Source: Adineta ricciae
Taxonomy: Eukaryota > Rotifera > Eurotatoria > Adinetida > Adinetidae
Length of the DNA: 64,000 nucleotides
Direction of reading: 5' to 3'
NCBI GenBank assembly: GCA_905250025.1
Contig: CAJNOJ010000432.1
Location: 9,082-73,081, forward strand
Shown: positions 1-10,040 of the stretch, one piece after another
Layout of the letters: the number at the start of each line of letters is the position of its first letter
How positions within the stretch are numbered: position 1 is the first letter of the stretch
The notes under the pieces: model-generated
What the model was told of the DNA's origin: nothing
What the model saw: the letters and a program-made list of their open reading frames with translations, nothing else
The model's database searches: none
Program-made: the position numbers and the translations under genes

Positions 1-450
1 ATCTTACATTAGAATCCGAACCTTTACTTCCTGAATCTCTCGAGTTTTATGCAGCATTTTTTAATTATTATTCATAATGCTGATCTTAATGGAATCGGTA
101 TGTATTCCATTGCTTGAGATATCGTTCAGATAATAAACAAGATTACGTAATAGACAATACTATTTATCAATTGAAAGTTGATATATTGAGTGTATTCTTT
201 GTTTTCCAATGTTGAAAGATAGTTCAATGCCAATTCAAATCGATAATAAAGTAGTCAAAACTTTTCGTTAGTTTCAGTTTAAACAAGAAAGACCTACACA
301 TTCGTATTTTGTTCCAATTAAAAGAAAAGTCTCTTTTTCTTTTTCGCTTGGTCAAGAGAAATACTTTCATCTGATTGCGTAATGACTACGTGCAATGTGG
401 GTCATTCATGCATCATAATCACTTGTTACTATTGAATGAATGATGAATAC
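1..450. repeat. Diverged copy C of a duplicated non-coding block
   Basis: Positions 1-170 resemble 1235-1400, and 271-450 resemble 1401-1580, with many substitutions and small indels. Shared landmarks are the stretch ending in a GATTACGTA word, the AACAAGAAAGA word, and the run through GTCATTCATGCATCATAATCACTTG. This copy stops before the tRNA-His present in the other two copies. No coding sequence is visible. Confidence 0.7.
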
Positions 451-565
451 AGAACACTCTCGGTTTTTAGAATGGAACAAAAATTAAAGATAAAAGTTCT
501 TGTTTATTAATGAATTGAACACGTAAAAAAAGAAATTACGCGAAAGAATCTAACTCGACTTCGTT

Positions 566-898
566 TCAAATGTAGAATTGATTGTTAGCATTCCTTCGGT
601 AAGGTTGATTGAAGGTGTCATTCGGTTCGTTTGGTTGACGGAGAGCATACCAGTACGGATTGCCAGGTTGACGTTCCTCATCATTGCGATAACGAACGAT
701 TTGATTCTGCAAAGGTTCAAGATATTGATCAAGATCGTTTTCGCCAATGTTTTGGATCTCTCTGGGCCATACTTCATTTGGTGGTCGGTTTTCCTGAAGT
801 CTAATGATCAAATGTCCACGAGTATATGGCTGCTGATCTTCCGTAAGAATCTGGAGTACTCTCCTTTGAACAGCATCAGCTAACAATTGTTGAGCCAT
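566..898 (-). CDS. Small predicted protein, possibly winged-helix-like
   Basis: An open frame of 110 residues on the minus strand. The first ATG is at 898; a longer reading would need a TTG start. The protein is acidic and rich in Gln, Asn and Arg, with an amphipathic first half (around LLADAVQRRVLQIL) followed by a GHLIIRL segment and an aromatic PYWYAL stretch. This loosely recalls a helix-helix-strand winged-helix fold, but I recognise no family. No signal peptide, membrane segment or intron is visible. The opposite strand is also open but has a hydrophobic, gene-unlike composition, so the minus strand is preferred. It lies between copies C and A of the duplicated block. Confidence 0.5.
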   Translation of the reverse strand: MAQQLLADAVQRRVLQILTEDQQPYTRGHLIIRLQENRPPNEVWPREIQNIGENDLDQYLEPLQNQIVRYRNDEERQPGNPYWYALRQPNEPNDTFNQPYRRNANNQFYI

Positions 899-1232
899 AT
901 TCAATCAAGGATATATTTAGTTTTGTATTTTACCCCTTGTATTTTTACAGGAAGCGATTTGATATGAAATAGAGTACAAAAAACTCTATCCTTTTATACA
1001 GTTGTTCTGATGGCCATAGTTTCCCAGGAGTTATAATCGTATTTTGTGAGAAAAGACCCTGTATGGAACACTGATGAGAACACCTCCGAGACTTTTTATT
1101 TGAATGGGAAAGAATCGATAAATAAAATGATTTCCATCATCATAAGCTTTTTAATCACATGGGTAACAGTCGCTTACGGGCAGATAGCTGCATGAACACA
1201 ACTACCAGCATTAAAATATTGTAAAATTAGGT
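899..1232. other. Intergenic, nothing recognised
   Basis: Upstream flank of the small minus-strand gene. It is AT-rich with no open frame of interest, RNA gene or repeat that I can support. Confidence 0.5.
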
Positions 1233-1593
1233 TTGCAGTTAATGTTTCATCAGGATCCAAACCTCTATCTTCTGATCTCTCGCGAGTTCTATTCAATATT
1301 TTTTATTATTATTCACAATACTGATCTTGTTGAAATTGATATGTATTCAATTGTTCAAGATATCGTTCAGATAGGAAACAAGATTACGTATTTTCTTTTC
1401 AGTCTAACAAGAAAGATCTACGTCATCATATTGTCTTCAAATTAAACGAAAAATTCTTCTTTTCATTTCCTCGTTGTCAAAAGAAATACTCTGATCTGAT
1501 CTTGCGCAATGACTGCGTGCAAAGTGAGTCATTCATGCATCATAATCACTTGTTACTATCTAATGAATGATGAAATTAGTAAAAAGAGTATTT

Positions 1594-1664
1594 TGCCACT
1601 GCAAGGAATCGAACCTTGGTAGATGGTGCCACAAACCGTCGCATTGCCATTATGCTACAGCAGC
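1594..1664 (-). tRNA. tRNA-His (GTG), copy with a damaged anticodon stem
   Basis: A 71-nt cloverleaf on the minus strand. The acceptor stem pairs 7/7 with two wobbles. The A box (TAGCATAATGG) and B box (GGTTCGATTCC) are good and the T arm is perfect. The loop TTGTGGC gives anticodon GTG. Against the copy at 4069-4139, base 1624 creates a C-A mismatch at the second pair of the anticodon stem. This copy may therefore be decaying or folded less well. Confidence 0.75.
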
Positions 1665-1877
1665 TTGTACATACCCAGCCTTCATGTTCAGCAATCTTTG
1701 TCCTAAATGGTGTATGGTTGTTCTTTTATGACGATGTTTTTATCTTCAATTTTACTGGGTACAAACGTGTATACCATGTTGATAAACAGATTTAACGTTT
1801 TTTCTTTCTCATTATTCTTGGTCGGCACCTAAGTCTGACAGGTAGATATTTCTTAAAATTACATTTCCGATTCGTTT

Positions 1878-2260
1878 TTGATCGCGATATTCAAGAATTA
1901 CGTTGTCGATGTTTGTCAATCAATTCAGATCGTTAGCCAAATTCGTCAACGTGGCGAACTTTCAATGAATCTATCGATGGACGATGGACGATTGATTATA
2001 GTTCAACCGTCCGCTTCGCCATATGGTGCAGTGAACAAATTGAAGCAATGCTACAACTACAGAACATGTGCGAGCAATAGTACGTTTCGCTGCTGAGTAA
2101 TCTTCGGTTAACAGAAAAACAGTACAGGTCAGGATTACTTAGGTCGATCAACGGCCGCTGATTCTTTATTTCTCTGGCTTGATCATATGGAAAGTAGAGA
2201 TTTCATTCTACAGTACACATTGTGTACTGGTGAGCAAGTATCAAATACTACTCGAATGAG
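1878..2260 (+). pseudogene. FAD-linked (berberine-bridge-like) oxidase remnant, copy A
   Basis: Reading frames carry scraps of an FAD_binding_4/BBE-like oxidase N-terminal domain. A stretch around GRLIIVQPSAS is followed, after a frame change, by a GRSTAADSL segment and a CTGEQV segment. These match the fuller pseudogene at 4338-5915. The middle of the domain is deleted and stops interrupt the frame, so no product is expected. The family is common in plants, fungi and bacteria; its presence here suggests old horizontal acquisition, which is inference. Confidence 0.6.
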
Positions 2261-2476
2261 AGTGAAGTTGTTATATCATCGCATACAAATAATCATCTGC
2301 TCACATTTACAAATAAAACGTTTTAGCATCAATCATAATCAGCAGATCTCGCTGTGTAATTAAAAAATTCTTTTTCAACGTTCATTGGATAAATTTAAAA
2401 AAAACAAAGATAAAATACAGATGAGTAAATAAAACCATCAAGATTGGAAGTTTCATCGCCGTAGTTTTCCTGCATA

Positions 2477-2902
2477 TTAAATTATATTCGAGAGATTGTG
2501 AAAAATAATTAATGTTGGAATTACATCGAGTATTCTAGATGAAGTAGCACCGTTTGTTTGATTATTACATAAGTCTGTATAACAGCATAACTTGCTTCTC
2601 TCAAAATATGCTATAGCTGTCATCTGCGCGCAGATATCTTTGGTCGTAACAGTGTAAATCCATTTAGTGGTACGTTTTTGATTTCCAATAGCTGTGCATA
2701 CAGTGCTATAACTCGCACATTCCATTTTACCACTACCACATGCACACGGTACAGTACTATTACATATATTTGCCATATTGCTGTTATCCACAGGAATTTG
2801 GACATTTATACCATTTGCATCAGGAGCTAATATATAACATTTAAGTGTATAAACACTGTGAAGACCAATGATATAGATAGCAAGTTGGTAGATTGAAACC
2901 AT
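2477..2902 (-). CDS. Secreted Ly6/uPAR-type three-finger domain protein
   Basis: A 141-residue protein with an ATG at 2902. Residues 1-20 form a hydrophobic signal peptide (YQLAIYIIGLHSVYTL), followed at once by a KCY motif typical of the first cysteine of Ly6/LU domains. About ten cysteines follow, ending in a CCYTDLCNN motif that matches the family's closing CC-x-x-D-x-CN signature. The last 20 residues are hydrophobic, as in a GPI-anchor signal. The expected product is a small disulfide-rich protein at the cell surface. A second member of the same fold lies at 6372-6893. Ligand and function are unknown. The gene appears to be one exon. Confidence 0.7.
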   Translation of the reverse strand: MVSIYQLAIYIIGLHSVYTLKCYILAPDANGINVQIPVDNSNMANICNSTVPCACGSGKMECASYSTVCTAIGNQKRTTKWIYTVTTKDICAQMTAIAYFERSKLCCYTDLCNNQTNGATSSRILDVIPTLIIFHNLSNII

Positions 2903-3867
2903 ATTTGATATTTTCGAAATGAAAATGAAATATCACTCATATTGATTGATGTATTTATAGTTGAATTGTTTTTCGCTTCAATAGTCTTAAAGAAAATGAA
3001 CGATGCAAATTATCGAGAACGTAGTCTTTTGCCGAAAATGCTTTTGCACCAATAGATGTGTCATTAATATAGAATTTAAGATTAGTCATAAACGGAAAAT
3101 AACATTTGCTGACTCACTATCTGTGACGATCTAGGTTGCACGCGTTGTGCGCATGCTCTTTGTTCCTAGCTCGGTACATTTCCGATTACCTTTTCTTTTC
3201 ATGCGTTCTGTAGATGAGTATATGTGAAAATCATTTTAATAGCGACGTGACATCGTATACTTTCAATATGTATATATCTGGATAAGGAATTCATCTCGAG
3301 CTGATTTTTTTACACCACATGTATCCTAAGTTATCTTATATATCTTGCAAAAATTCCGTACTGGAAAACCTTGCTAGTAGAAACTGCTCCTAAAAATTTG
3401 TCGTTAGCGACGTGACTCAAAAAAAGGACATGAAGTTCCACTATGAGCATTTTAATTTCAAAACTCTGCGAACTTAGACACTATTTTCAAAAATCTAATG
3501 GTATCTTTTGTAGATGGTTTTCGAAGCTACAAAATAGCTGTTCAAGTTTTTTCCTGACTATATTTAAATTTTCCAAAAAATCGTGTGCATTAGTGTTAGC
3601 GACGTGACAGTAAAAATAGGTGATCTTCAAATTAAATTATTTTGAAACAAACAAATTTGTTCTTTTTCCATTCGTGACTAATCAGAAACAGCATAAAACC
3701 AACTCTCGATTCATGCAGAAAAAAGTTAATCTATACTTCCGGTTAATACACAATTATTACATTTTCTCACAAGAGAAATATCTTGATTCTCACGATATCA
3801 GGGTGCTTATAACTATGCGTTTTTTTGTACCATCTGAAATGACTCAGATGAAAAAAACTTTTTTTAA
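2903..3867. other. Intergenic with a thrice-repeated GCGACGTGAC motif
   Basis: No gene is recognised. The 11-mer AGCGACGTGAC occurs at 3241-3251, 3406-3416 and 3598-3608, the last two preceded by GTT. The rest is AT-rich. An open frame at 3620-4045 has gene-unlike composition and runs into the tRNA block, so I do not call it. Confidence 0.5.
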
Positions 3868-4860
3868 ATTTTCTTTTCAGTCTAACAAGAAAGACCTACA
3901 TCGCCATATCGTCTTCAAATTAAACGAAAAATTCCTTTCTCGATTTCTCGTTGTCAAAAGAAATACTCTGATCCGATCTTGCGCAATGACTATGCAAAGT
4001 GAGTCATTCATGCATCATAATCACTTGTTACTATCTAATGAATGATGAAATTAGTAAAAAGAGTATTTTGCCACTGCAAGGAATCGAACCTTGGTAGACG
4101 GTGCCACAAACCGTCGCATTGCCATTATGCTACAGCAGCTTGTACATATCCAACCTTCATGTTCAGCAATCTTTGTCCTAAATGGTGTATGGCTGTTCTT
4201 TTATCACGATGTTTTTTATCATCAGTTTTCACTGGGTAAAACCGTGTATACCATGTTGATAAACAGATTTAACGTTTTTCCTTTCTCGTTATTCTTGGTC
4301 GGCACCTAAGTCTGACAGGTAGTTCTTTTTTGAACTGATGTTTGCATCTTTTCATCACGATTTTCAAGAAATATGTTGTCGATGTTTGTCAATCAATTCG
4401 AATTGTTGGCCAAATACTTCAACATGGCGAACTTTCAATGAGTCTATCGATGGACGATTGATTATAGTTCAACCATCCGCTTCACGATGTGATAAAAATT
4501 CTCCGAATACGACCCTTTGTACTATGGCTCAATGAGCAAGTGCTATGTGGTATAGTGATCAAATTGGAGCTATTCGACATTACAATTGGGAAAATGTTTC
4601 ATGCTCGTTAGACTCGTCAAACAACATCATGCGTATTCAAGGAGATTTTCCTCGATTAGGAGTCAATGCTACAACTACAGAACATGTGCAGGCAACAATA
4701 CATTTCATTGCTGAACACAATTTTCGGCTAGTAGTGAAAAATACTGGCCATTGCTGTTTGGGTCGATTAACGGTTGCAGGTTCTCTACTTCTCTGACTTC
4801 ATCATATGAAAAGTAGAGATCTAATTCCAGAGTTTATGTCGTGTACTGGTGAACAAGTTC
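3868..4860. repeat. Copy B of the duplicated tRNA-His/oxidase block
   Basis: Direct repeat of 1396-2275, with the same order of leader, minus-strand tRNA-His and plus-strand oxidase start. Identity is high around the tRNA and the preceding 200 bases. Copy B retains more of the oxidase and continues into its middle and C-terminal parts, so it is probably closer to the source copy. Confidence 0.75.
4069..4139 (-). tRNA. tRNA-His (GTG)
   Basis: A 71-nt cloverleaf on the minus strand with intact A and B boxes. The acceptor, D and T stems pair, and the anticodon stem ACGGT/ACCGT is fully paired around loop TTGTGGC, giving anticodon GTG. No intron. The genomic base after the 3' end is not CCA, as expected in eukaryotes. 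This is the better of the two tRNA-His copies. Confidence 0.85.
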
Positions 4861-5915
4861 AGAATGCTATTTGACTGAGCACTGGTGTACAATGGGGTGA
4901 GGTCTATGCTTGGTTGGCAACTCATAATCTGACAGCAATCAGTGTGTATTTGCAAGACGATGGGCATGCGTCATTGTCACGTTGAAAGGATGTGGATGCA
5001 GATGAAATTCTTTCATTTGATGTTGTGACTACTGATGGACAACGGCAGACAATCAATGCTTGTAAAAATAAAGATTTTTTGGGTATTGCGTCGTGGAAGT
5101 TATGCTGTTGTACTCTCAGCAGTCTTACGCACGTTTTTATCGCCACCAGTGATTAGCATTTACTACGTTATTTCTATGCAGAATGAAACACGCTATGGGA
5201 GTTTCATTCGAGACCTTATTTGCTTTCTACCTACACTAGCCGATGCTGACTGTGCTGGTTATTTTTATGTGATAGACACAAATATTACCATTGGATTTCT
5301 TGTAACGAATTGAGATTAAACTACGATTACTCAACTATTTGATCAGCTAATTCAGAACGATACAGATTTACCATTTGCAACCAGTAACATTCAATCATTT
5401 CCATCCTTCTATGATTAATTCATCCAGCGAAAACCTTCAGTCAACTTCTTCGGTAGCAATGCCATCGAAAGTTCTCGTCTCATTCAAGAGGCAATCGTGC
5501 GCAATCAGTCGGATCAAATTGCTGATGCACTCGTACGAATCCGAGGTCGAAGTAAAAATCAAACAACAGTATTAGTCCAGCATGAGGCACAGCTCTTATG
5601 AATGTATTTTATACACACAGTTGGTCTGAAGAGACATCAGATGCAGATCGACAATACTACCCTCTTCACGTCTTCGAGAACAAATCAATATTCTTGAATC
5701 GGTTGCTACAGGCGAACATTCGAATTGTTATGTCAACGAAGCAGATCCGAATGAACCAAACTGAGAAGAGAAGTTTTTCGGTAATCGGAAGATCCACAGT
5801 CGATTAAAATCAATCAAAAATTCAGTTGATCCATGTCATCTATTTATTTGCAAAACTTGTGTTGGTAGTGACGATTGGTCCAGTGACTTGACATGTCCAA
5901 CAAGATCCACTGCTA
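4338..5915 (+). pseudogene. FAD-linked (berberine-bridge-like) oxidase, decayed
   Basis: Frame-shifted pieces run in the expected order for a BBE-like oxidase. The N-terminal CRCL...CWP...GRLI...P region is at about 4370-4490. The FAD-binding stretch with LVVKNTGH and AGSLLL is at 4720-4796. Then come the DGQRQTINACKNKD region (about 5035-5090) and a C-terminal portion with NEADPNEPN and LKSIKNSVDP (about 5735-5840) followed by a VGSDDW segment. Multiple stops and frame changes separate the pieces. The family oxidises small organic substrates with covalently bound FAD. It is typical of fungi, plants and bacteria, so a horizontally acquired and now dead gene is likely. Confidence 0.7.
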
Positions 5916-6371
5916 ATCGAATTCATCTTACCGTACTCTCTCTTGCCCTTATCAAACTATTTCAAGTATTCTTTTGATAACATTAGAAAGTGAATATAAT
6001 CTTTACACTTTTTACATTCATGTTTCTCCAGAGAATATTATCTAGAGAGTCTATCGTTTGTGCCGATAGTATCAGAAACCATCTGACTGATATATTCCTA
6101 ACAAAGTTTTCCAACCATATGCGTTGTACGAAACATAATCTAAACTATTCTCTTTGTATATGTAATTATTCATGTAGTTCATTATTCTTTCAAATATCAG
6201 TGACATGTCTAAACTCAAGCTTAAATAAATCTAAATATTTGCAATGCTGTTTAATATTTTGAAATTAGATATATCAGATAACAAAGCTAACATTCAACAC
6301 CTACCAGTATGAGAAACAAATTTTTAACAAGTGTTCATTTCTCAACCCTGTTCGGTACGATAAGCACTCAC
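5916..6371. other. Intergenic, nothing recognised
   Basis: AT-rich spacer between the oxidase pseudogene and the Ly6-like gene. Its short open frames are hydrophobic or Phe-rich and look random. Confidence 0.4.
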
Positions 6372-6893
6372 ATGAAAAGAATCGTTTTTCTTCTTTTTCT
6401 TCTCGGTAAGTCTTCTTGCATCAGATTAAAACTACAACACTGCAGCTTTTTCTTTTTTTCCTATAAAAGGATCCTTTCCATTCCCAACACCAGGCCTACA
6501 ATGTTACTCATGTTCCGATGAGAAAGATCATAAATGCGGTGATACATTTAGTTCCACCGCAACCGGTGTTACAAGAGTGAATTCAACTAGTGGATATTGT
6601 TGGGTAAGAGAAGAAAGCATTCTTAGTGCTCTTGCTCACATACAGTTGCTCTTTAGAAAATAAAAGCGGAGATGGGCGATCATCATGGTATAATACGTGG
6701 TGGAGATCTAATTTCTAATCAACATCCACAACTAGCCTGTCCGACTATGAACACATGCCTGACAGGTGATAACCGTGGTGCAAAAGGTACAATATGTTGT
6801 TGTCAGGATAAAGACTTCTGCAATACGGCTGGACCTATTCCAGCCGCGCTTCGTGTTTTACTCCTGTGCATGTTTGCTTCGGTTTTTGCATGA
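6372..6893 (+). CDS. Ly6/uPAR-type GPI-anchored surface protein, three exons
   Basis: I read exons 6372-6405, 6494-6603 and 6657-6893 (GT-AG introns of 88 and 53 nt), giving 126 residues. Exon 1 is a signal peptide (MKRIVFLLFLLG). The mature protein begins with QCYSC, the usual LU-domain start, and ends with ICCCQDKDFCN, the family's closing signature. The final segment (LRVLLLCMFASVFA) is a typical GPI-anchor signal. Splice phases agree (phase 1, then phase 0). It resembles other invertebrate LU-domain proteins, but I cannot assign a ligand. It lies 4 kb from another LU gene on the opposite strand and is not an obvious recent duplicate of it. Confidence 0.75.
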
Positions 6894-7110
6894 ATACATA
6901 GAAAAGCATGATCCAATCTTTTTCCTATCTTACTTTTGTGTGCGATATTTCATTTATTGGTAAATAAACTCGAATACAAGCTTTTTTCTCTATTATTATT
7001 CGTTCCCACGCATTAATCTGATCGTTGACACACTAACTGATGCAACAAAGATTTGAGTTCACTAGTCTGCATCGTTGATAACGCGTCACTAACGGAATCT
7101 TTCTATTTTC

Positions 7111-8010
7111 ATGTTCTCTATCGATTTTAACAGTAATGGCTTGACACTAATCTCCCCGAAATACGTCATACAGAAAAAAATATGCCCAATTATAAATAAT
7201 CTTCAGGACTGTCAAGAATATATCGAAGGAACAACAGAAAACGATCATCTAATCATCATTGTCAACGGTCCATTCGGGAAAAAACTAGTTTCATCGATGC
7301 ATAAACTTCGACAAGTAATCTCCATTTATGTTTATTGTGGAAATAAGCAAATCTACGAAATTGTATCAAAACTATGTAATCCAAAAGAGGGTCGGAGAAC
7401 TCTTAGCCATCTGTACTTTTACTACAATATCAGGCCGATCAACAATCAGACTGAGTGGTCAGTTCGTTTTCATACAAATCTTGATTGATTATTGGCTAAA
7501 AGTCAGATCTAATAGATCTGATCGGATTGTTGAGCATCAAGGAATTCTGAGATACATTCATCAACGAACGCATTGTATTCGCACACGGAAGAGACATTTT
7601 TTCACAAAACACAAAATTCTGTCTTACGCAATGAAAAAATTCATCTGTCGTACAAGTTTCGCTCGTTTATCTACGATATCTACAAACAATTCGATAATTA
7701 TAATTAATCAAAAGCTGCCTCGAAAGTATATCGGAGTCAAATGATGACTAAAGACGAATTATATGCTTTGAATAAGTGTCTCAATCAATTCGAAATCACT
7801 GATCATCCATATATGATAACCATGAAGTCATTTTCAAATATCGTGAATCACCATGGGAAGGATCTCTCCATTATTCTAATGACGTTTCGCAATGTTGATG
7901 AATATAACTTGAGACATGATCTCTCATATATGACGCAGCAGATTGGCGATGAAGAGACAAATCTTCGGGGTTTAGAGGAACTTCATCCCACATGGGACGA
8001 TTCGCTCTAG
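7111..8010 (+). pseudogene. Bdelloid-type ADP-ribosyltransferase N-terminal region, decayed
   Basis: The first piece (7111-7488) carries a beta-strand/helix pattern with DHLIIIVNGPFGKKLV and SIYVYCGNK. This matches the N-terminal domain that in bdelloids precedes arginine ADP-ribosyltransferase-TPR proteins. Shifted frames continue with a YRSQMMTKDEL segment, which resembles the transferase YRGQ region with the catalytic Arg followed by Ser-Gln in place of Gly-Gln, and reach 8010. Frame breaks near 7488 and 7740 and loss of the downstream R-S-E triad region indicate a pseudogene. Intact or partial relatives are at 52036-53811 and 60223-61490. Confidence 0.5.
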
Positions 8011-8199
8011 TGGAAAAGCATCTCGGTAGATTTCTCAATACAATATCGCAATCCATGATTCTTGATATCCAAGTTTATACGAAGATCTGGGAGAAATCGC
8101 ATCACGATTGAATTGAAAAACAAATCGTCAATCAGTATGTGGATTTGTTCATAGGATATATGCGTAGTTAACTTCGCAATCCGTTCTAGAGAAAATGAA

Positions 8200-8700
8200 G
8201 AACAAAAGCCAAAAATGGGATTGTGGTTGTCAGTGGAAATAGTTCGAACAAAAATTTTAGTGAATTAACCAATCTTGGAGGAATTTTGATTACTAAAAAT
8301 AAAAACGTTCTCGTTGCTGGTAGCGAAAACAATGTGTTGATTATTTGCGATTCAGAAAATCGTCTAAGAAATTGAACGAAAGGAGGAAATTCTCGTTTCG
8401 AACATCGACTGTTGGGATATTGAATCAATTTCATACTTCGATTTTTATTTTCATCGATGAAAATGAGTTACTTTATGCTACAGATAGAGATAATCATCGA
8501 ATGGTCAAATGGATGACAGATGCAACAGAGTAAAATGGCGAGTCGTTGGCGAATATAGACAAGGAGAACAAACAGATCAGTTGAATTGTCCAAATGACTT
8601 AGCATTTGATAACAAACACAATCTCTATGTTTCTGATGCAAATAATAGTCGAATATTAAATAGGAAATCCGTACTTCGTTTGCTCTTTGACACAATATAG
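8200..8700 (+). pseudogene. NHL-repeat protein fragment
   Basis: Three frames together show NHL (beta-propeller) repeats: a VLVAGSENN stretch near 8305-8340, then ENELLYATDRDNHRMVKW (8459-8512), and, after a shift at about 8520, a segment with LNCPNDLAFDNKHNLYVSDA (8581-8640). Each repeat has the expected D-x-x-x-x-LYV-x-D-x-x-N-x-R pattern. Stops and frame changes lie between repeats. NHL proteins form a large bdelloid family, and this copy is broken. Confidence 0.6.
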
Positions 8701-8837
8701 AGAAATTCGGTCTTTGCTGTTTATGATACGGATAAGAAATACTGTGCGCTTGATATTTCATATCATTTATCTTATAGAATCGAAAAGAGGAGCCTGAGTG
8801 AAAATGAGATAAGAATTTATCGTGTTTATGGTATCCG

Positions 8838-10040
8838 ATGGATTCAATTGTTGATCTATTTTCTGGCAACATTGGCCAATACATTCATAATATGACCTTT
8901 GTTCTAATCATAACAATGACAGCAACGTTTTTTCATATATCATCGACAGCTGTCAATAGTTTAACCGTGGTCTTCTTCCTGTTTATTCAGGGAAGTGCTC
9001 TGTCGATATGGACACATCGACGATCTCCATGTATACTGGCATAATCATTAGTTCGATATTGAGTTTAGTTGTTTGAATTCGTTTATGTGACCTGATTTCA
9101 CCAAGCCATGGCTATTCATTTCTTTTTCTCGGTCAAACCTTTGCAGCGATTGGCGCACATTGGTATTTGAATACCATTACGTTGTTTTCTGCACGTTGGA
9201 TTTCTCCAAATTAACGTGGTATCGCTATTGCAATTGGTTGTGTTCTTCTGTCTGTAATTGTCACAGCTGGTGTAACAACTCGTTCATTGTTTATTCTTTT
9301 AACTAGTAAAGCGGCATTTACAACACTGAGCGTACATTTAATTCTTATCTTCTTTCGAGCTGAATCACCATCTCCATCCGAAGAACATCATCAGCCGATT
9401 AGTATCAAGCAAAATTTGTATAATCTGTTCACGAACAGGCATTGTTTTACATTATTATTCGGCTTTTCACTTGAAATGGCAACGATCAATTCTATGATAA
9501 CAATTTTAGATCCATTTATTTAACCGGGTGGAAATTAAAATGAAAATGCCGGCATATTTGGAGCTTTACTTCTTATAGCTGGTCTACTAAGTGCCGCCAT
9601 ACTCAGCTTCATCTTGTATCGTACACATGCGTATTAATTGTTACTCAAAAATTCTGCTACTCGGTGCTTGTGCATTATGGTGGTGCTCTTTGCGTTGATA
9701 CTTCGACTAAATATGCTTTATCCATCGGGATTTTCCATTCGTCTATTTAGGATTTTTCTTGCTTCTACTATTATCAATTTCATTTAAATGTGCTGGTGAA
9801 TGGTCAACTGGTTTACTTTTATGTTTCGATAATGTCATTGCTGCTGGTTTTACCTTTCTTCTAGAATAGTTAATCAAATTGGCACCTGTTTAGCAATTAA
9901 GTGTTATTTTTACGCCTGCATCTATTTTTGTACTTTCTATGCTTGCTATTAGTGCGTTAGCATTATTTATTTACAAAGGACCTTATTCGAAACTTGAAGC
10001 GGAACATACTCCTCTTGCTCAATCTACTGTGAATAGTTAA
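8838..10040 (+). pseudogene. MFS transporter (FLVCR/SLC49-like), decayed
   Basis: Serial hydrophobic segments are interrupted by stops and shifts. Recognisable pieces are a GQTFAAIGAHW...NTITLFSARW stretch near 9140-9210, GIAIAIGCVLLSV at about 9218-9256, and an open frame at 9287-9523 with a cytoplasmic loop (AESPSPSEEHHQ) followed by a further membrane span. More membrane-like segments run to about 10040. The order and the ARW-x-x-x-x-x-RG-x-A-x-AIG pattern fit the FLVCR-like branch of the major facilitator superfamily. Substrate cannot be inferred. At least five lesions are visible. Confidence 0.55.

Larger units (their letters stand above)
1235..2275. repeat. Copy A of a duplicated block (tRNA-His plus oxidase 5' part)
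   Basis: From about 1396 this stretch is highly similar to 3868-4860 (copy B); its first part matches copy C at 1-450. The A/B block contains a leader, a minus-strand tRNA-His and the start of a plus-strand FAD-linked oxidase pseudogene. Copy A has lost an internal segment of the oxidase that copy B keeps. The Ly6-like gene at 2477-2902 lies between A and B, so this is a dispersed direct duplication. Confidence 0.75.

Noticed and set aside
578-883. Plus-strand open frame of 101 codons opposite the small minus-strand gene
   Set aside because: Composition is hydrophobic and irregular, while the minus-strand frame looks like a soluble protein; treated as an antisense shadow.
3620-4045. Plus-strand frame of 141 codons
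   Set aside because: It runs across the duplicated non-coding leader of the tRNA-His block, is rich in Phe, Lys and Asn, and the matching region in the other copies is not open.
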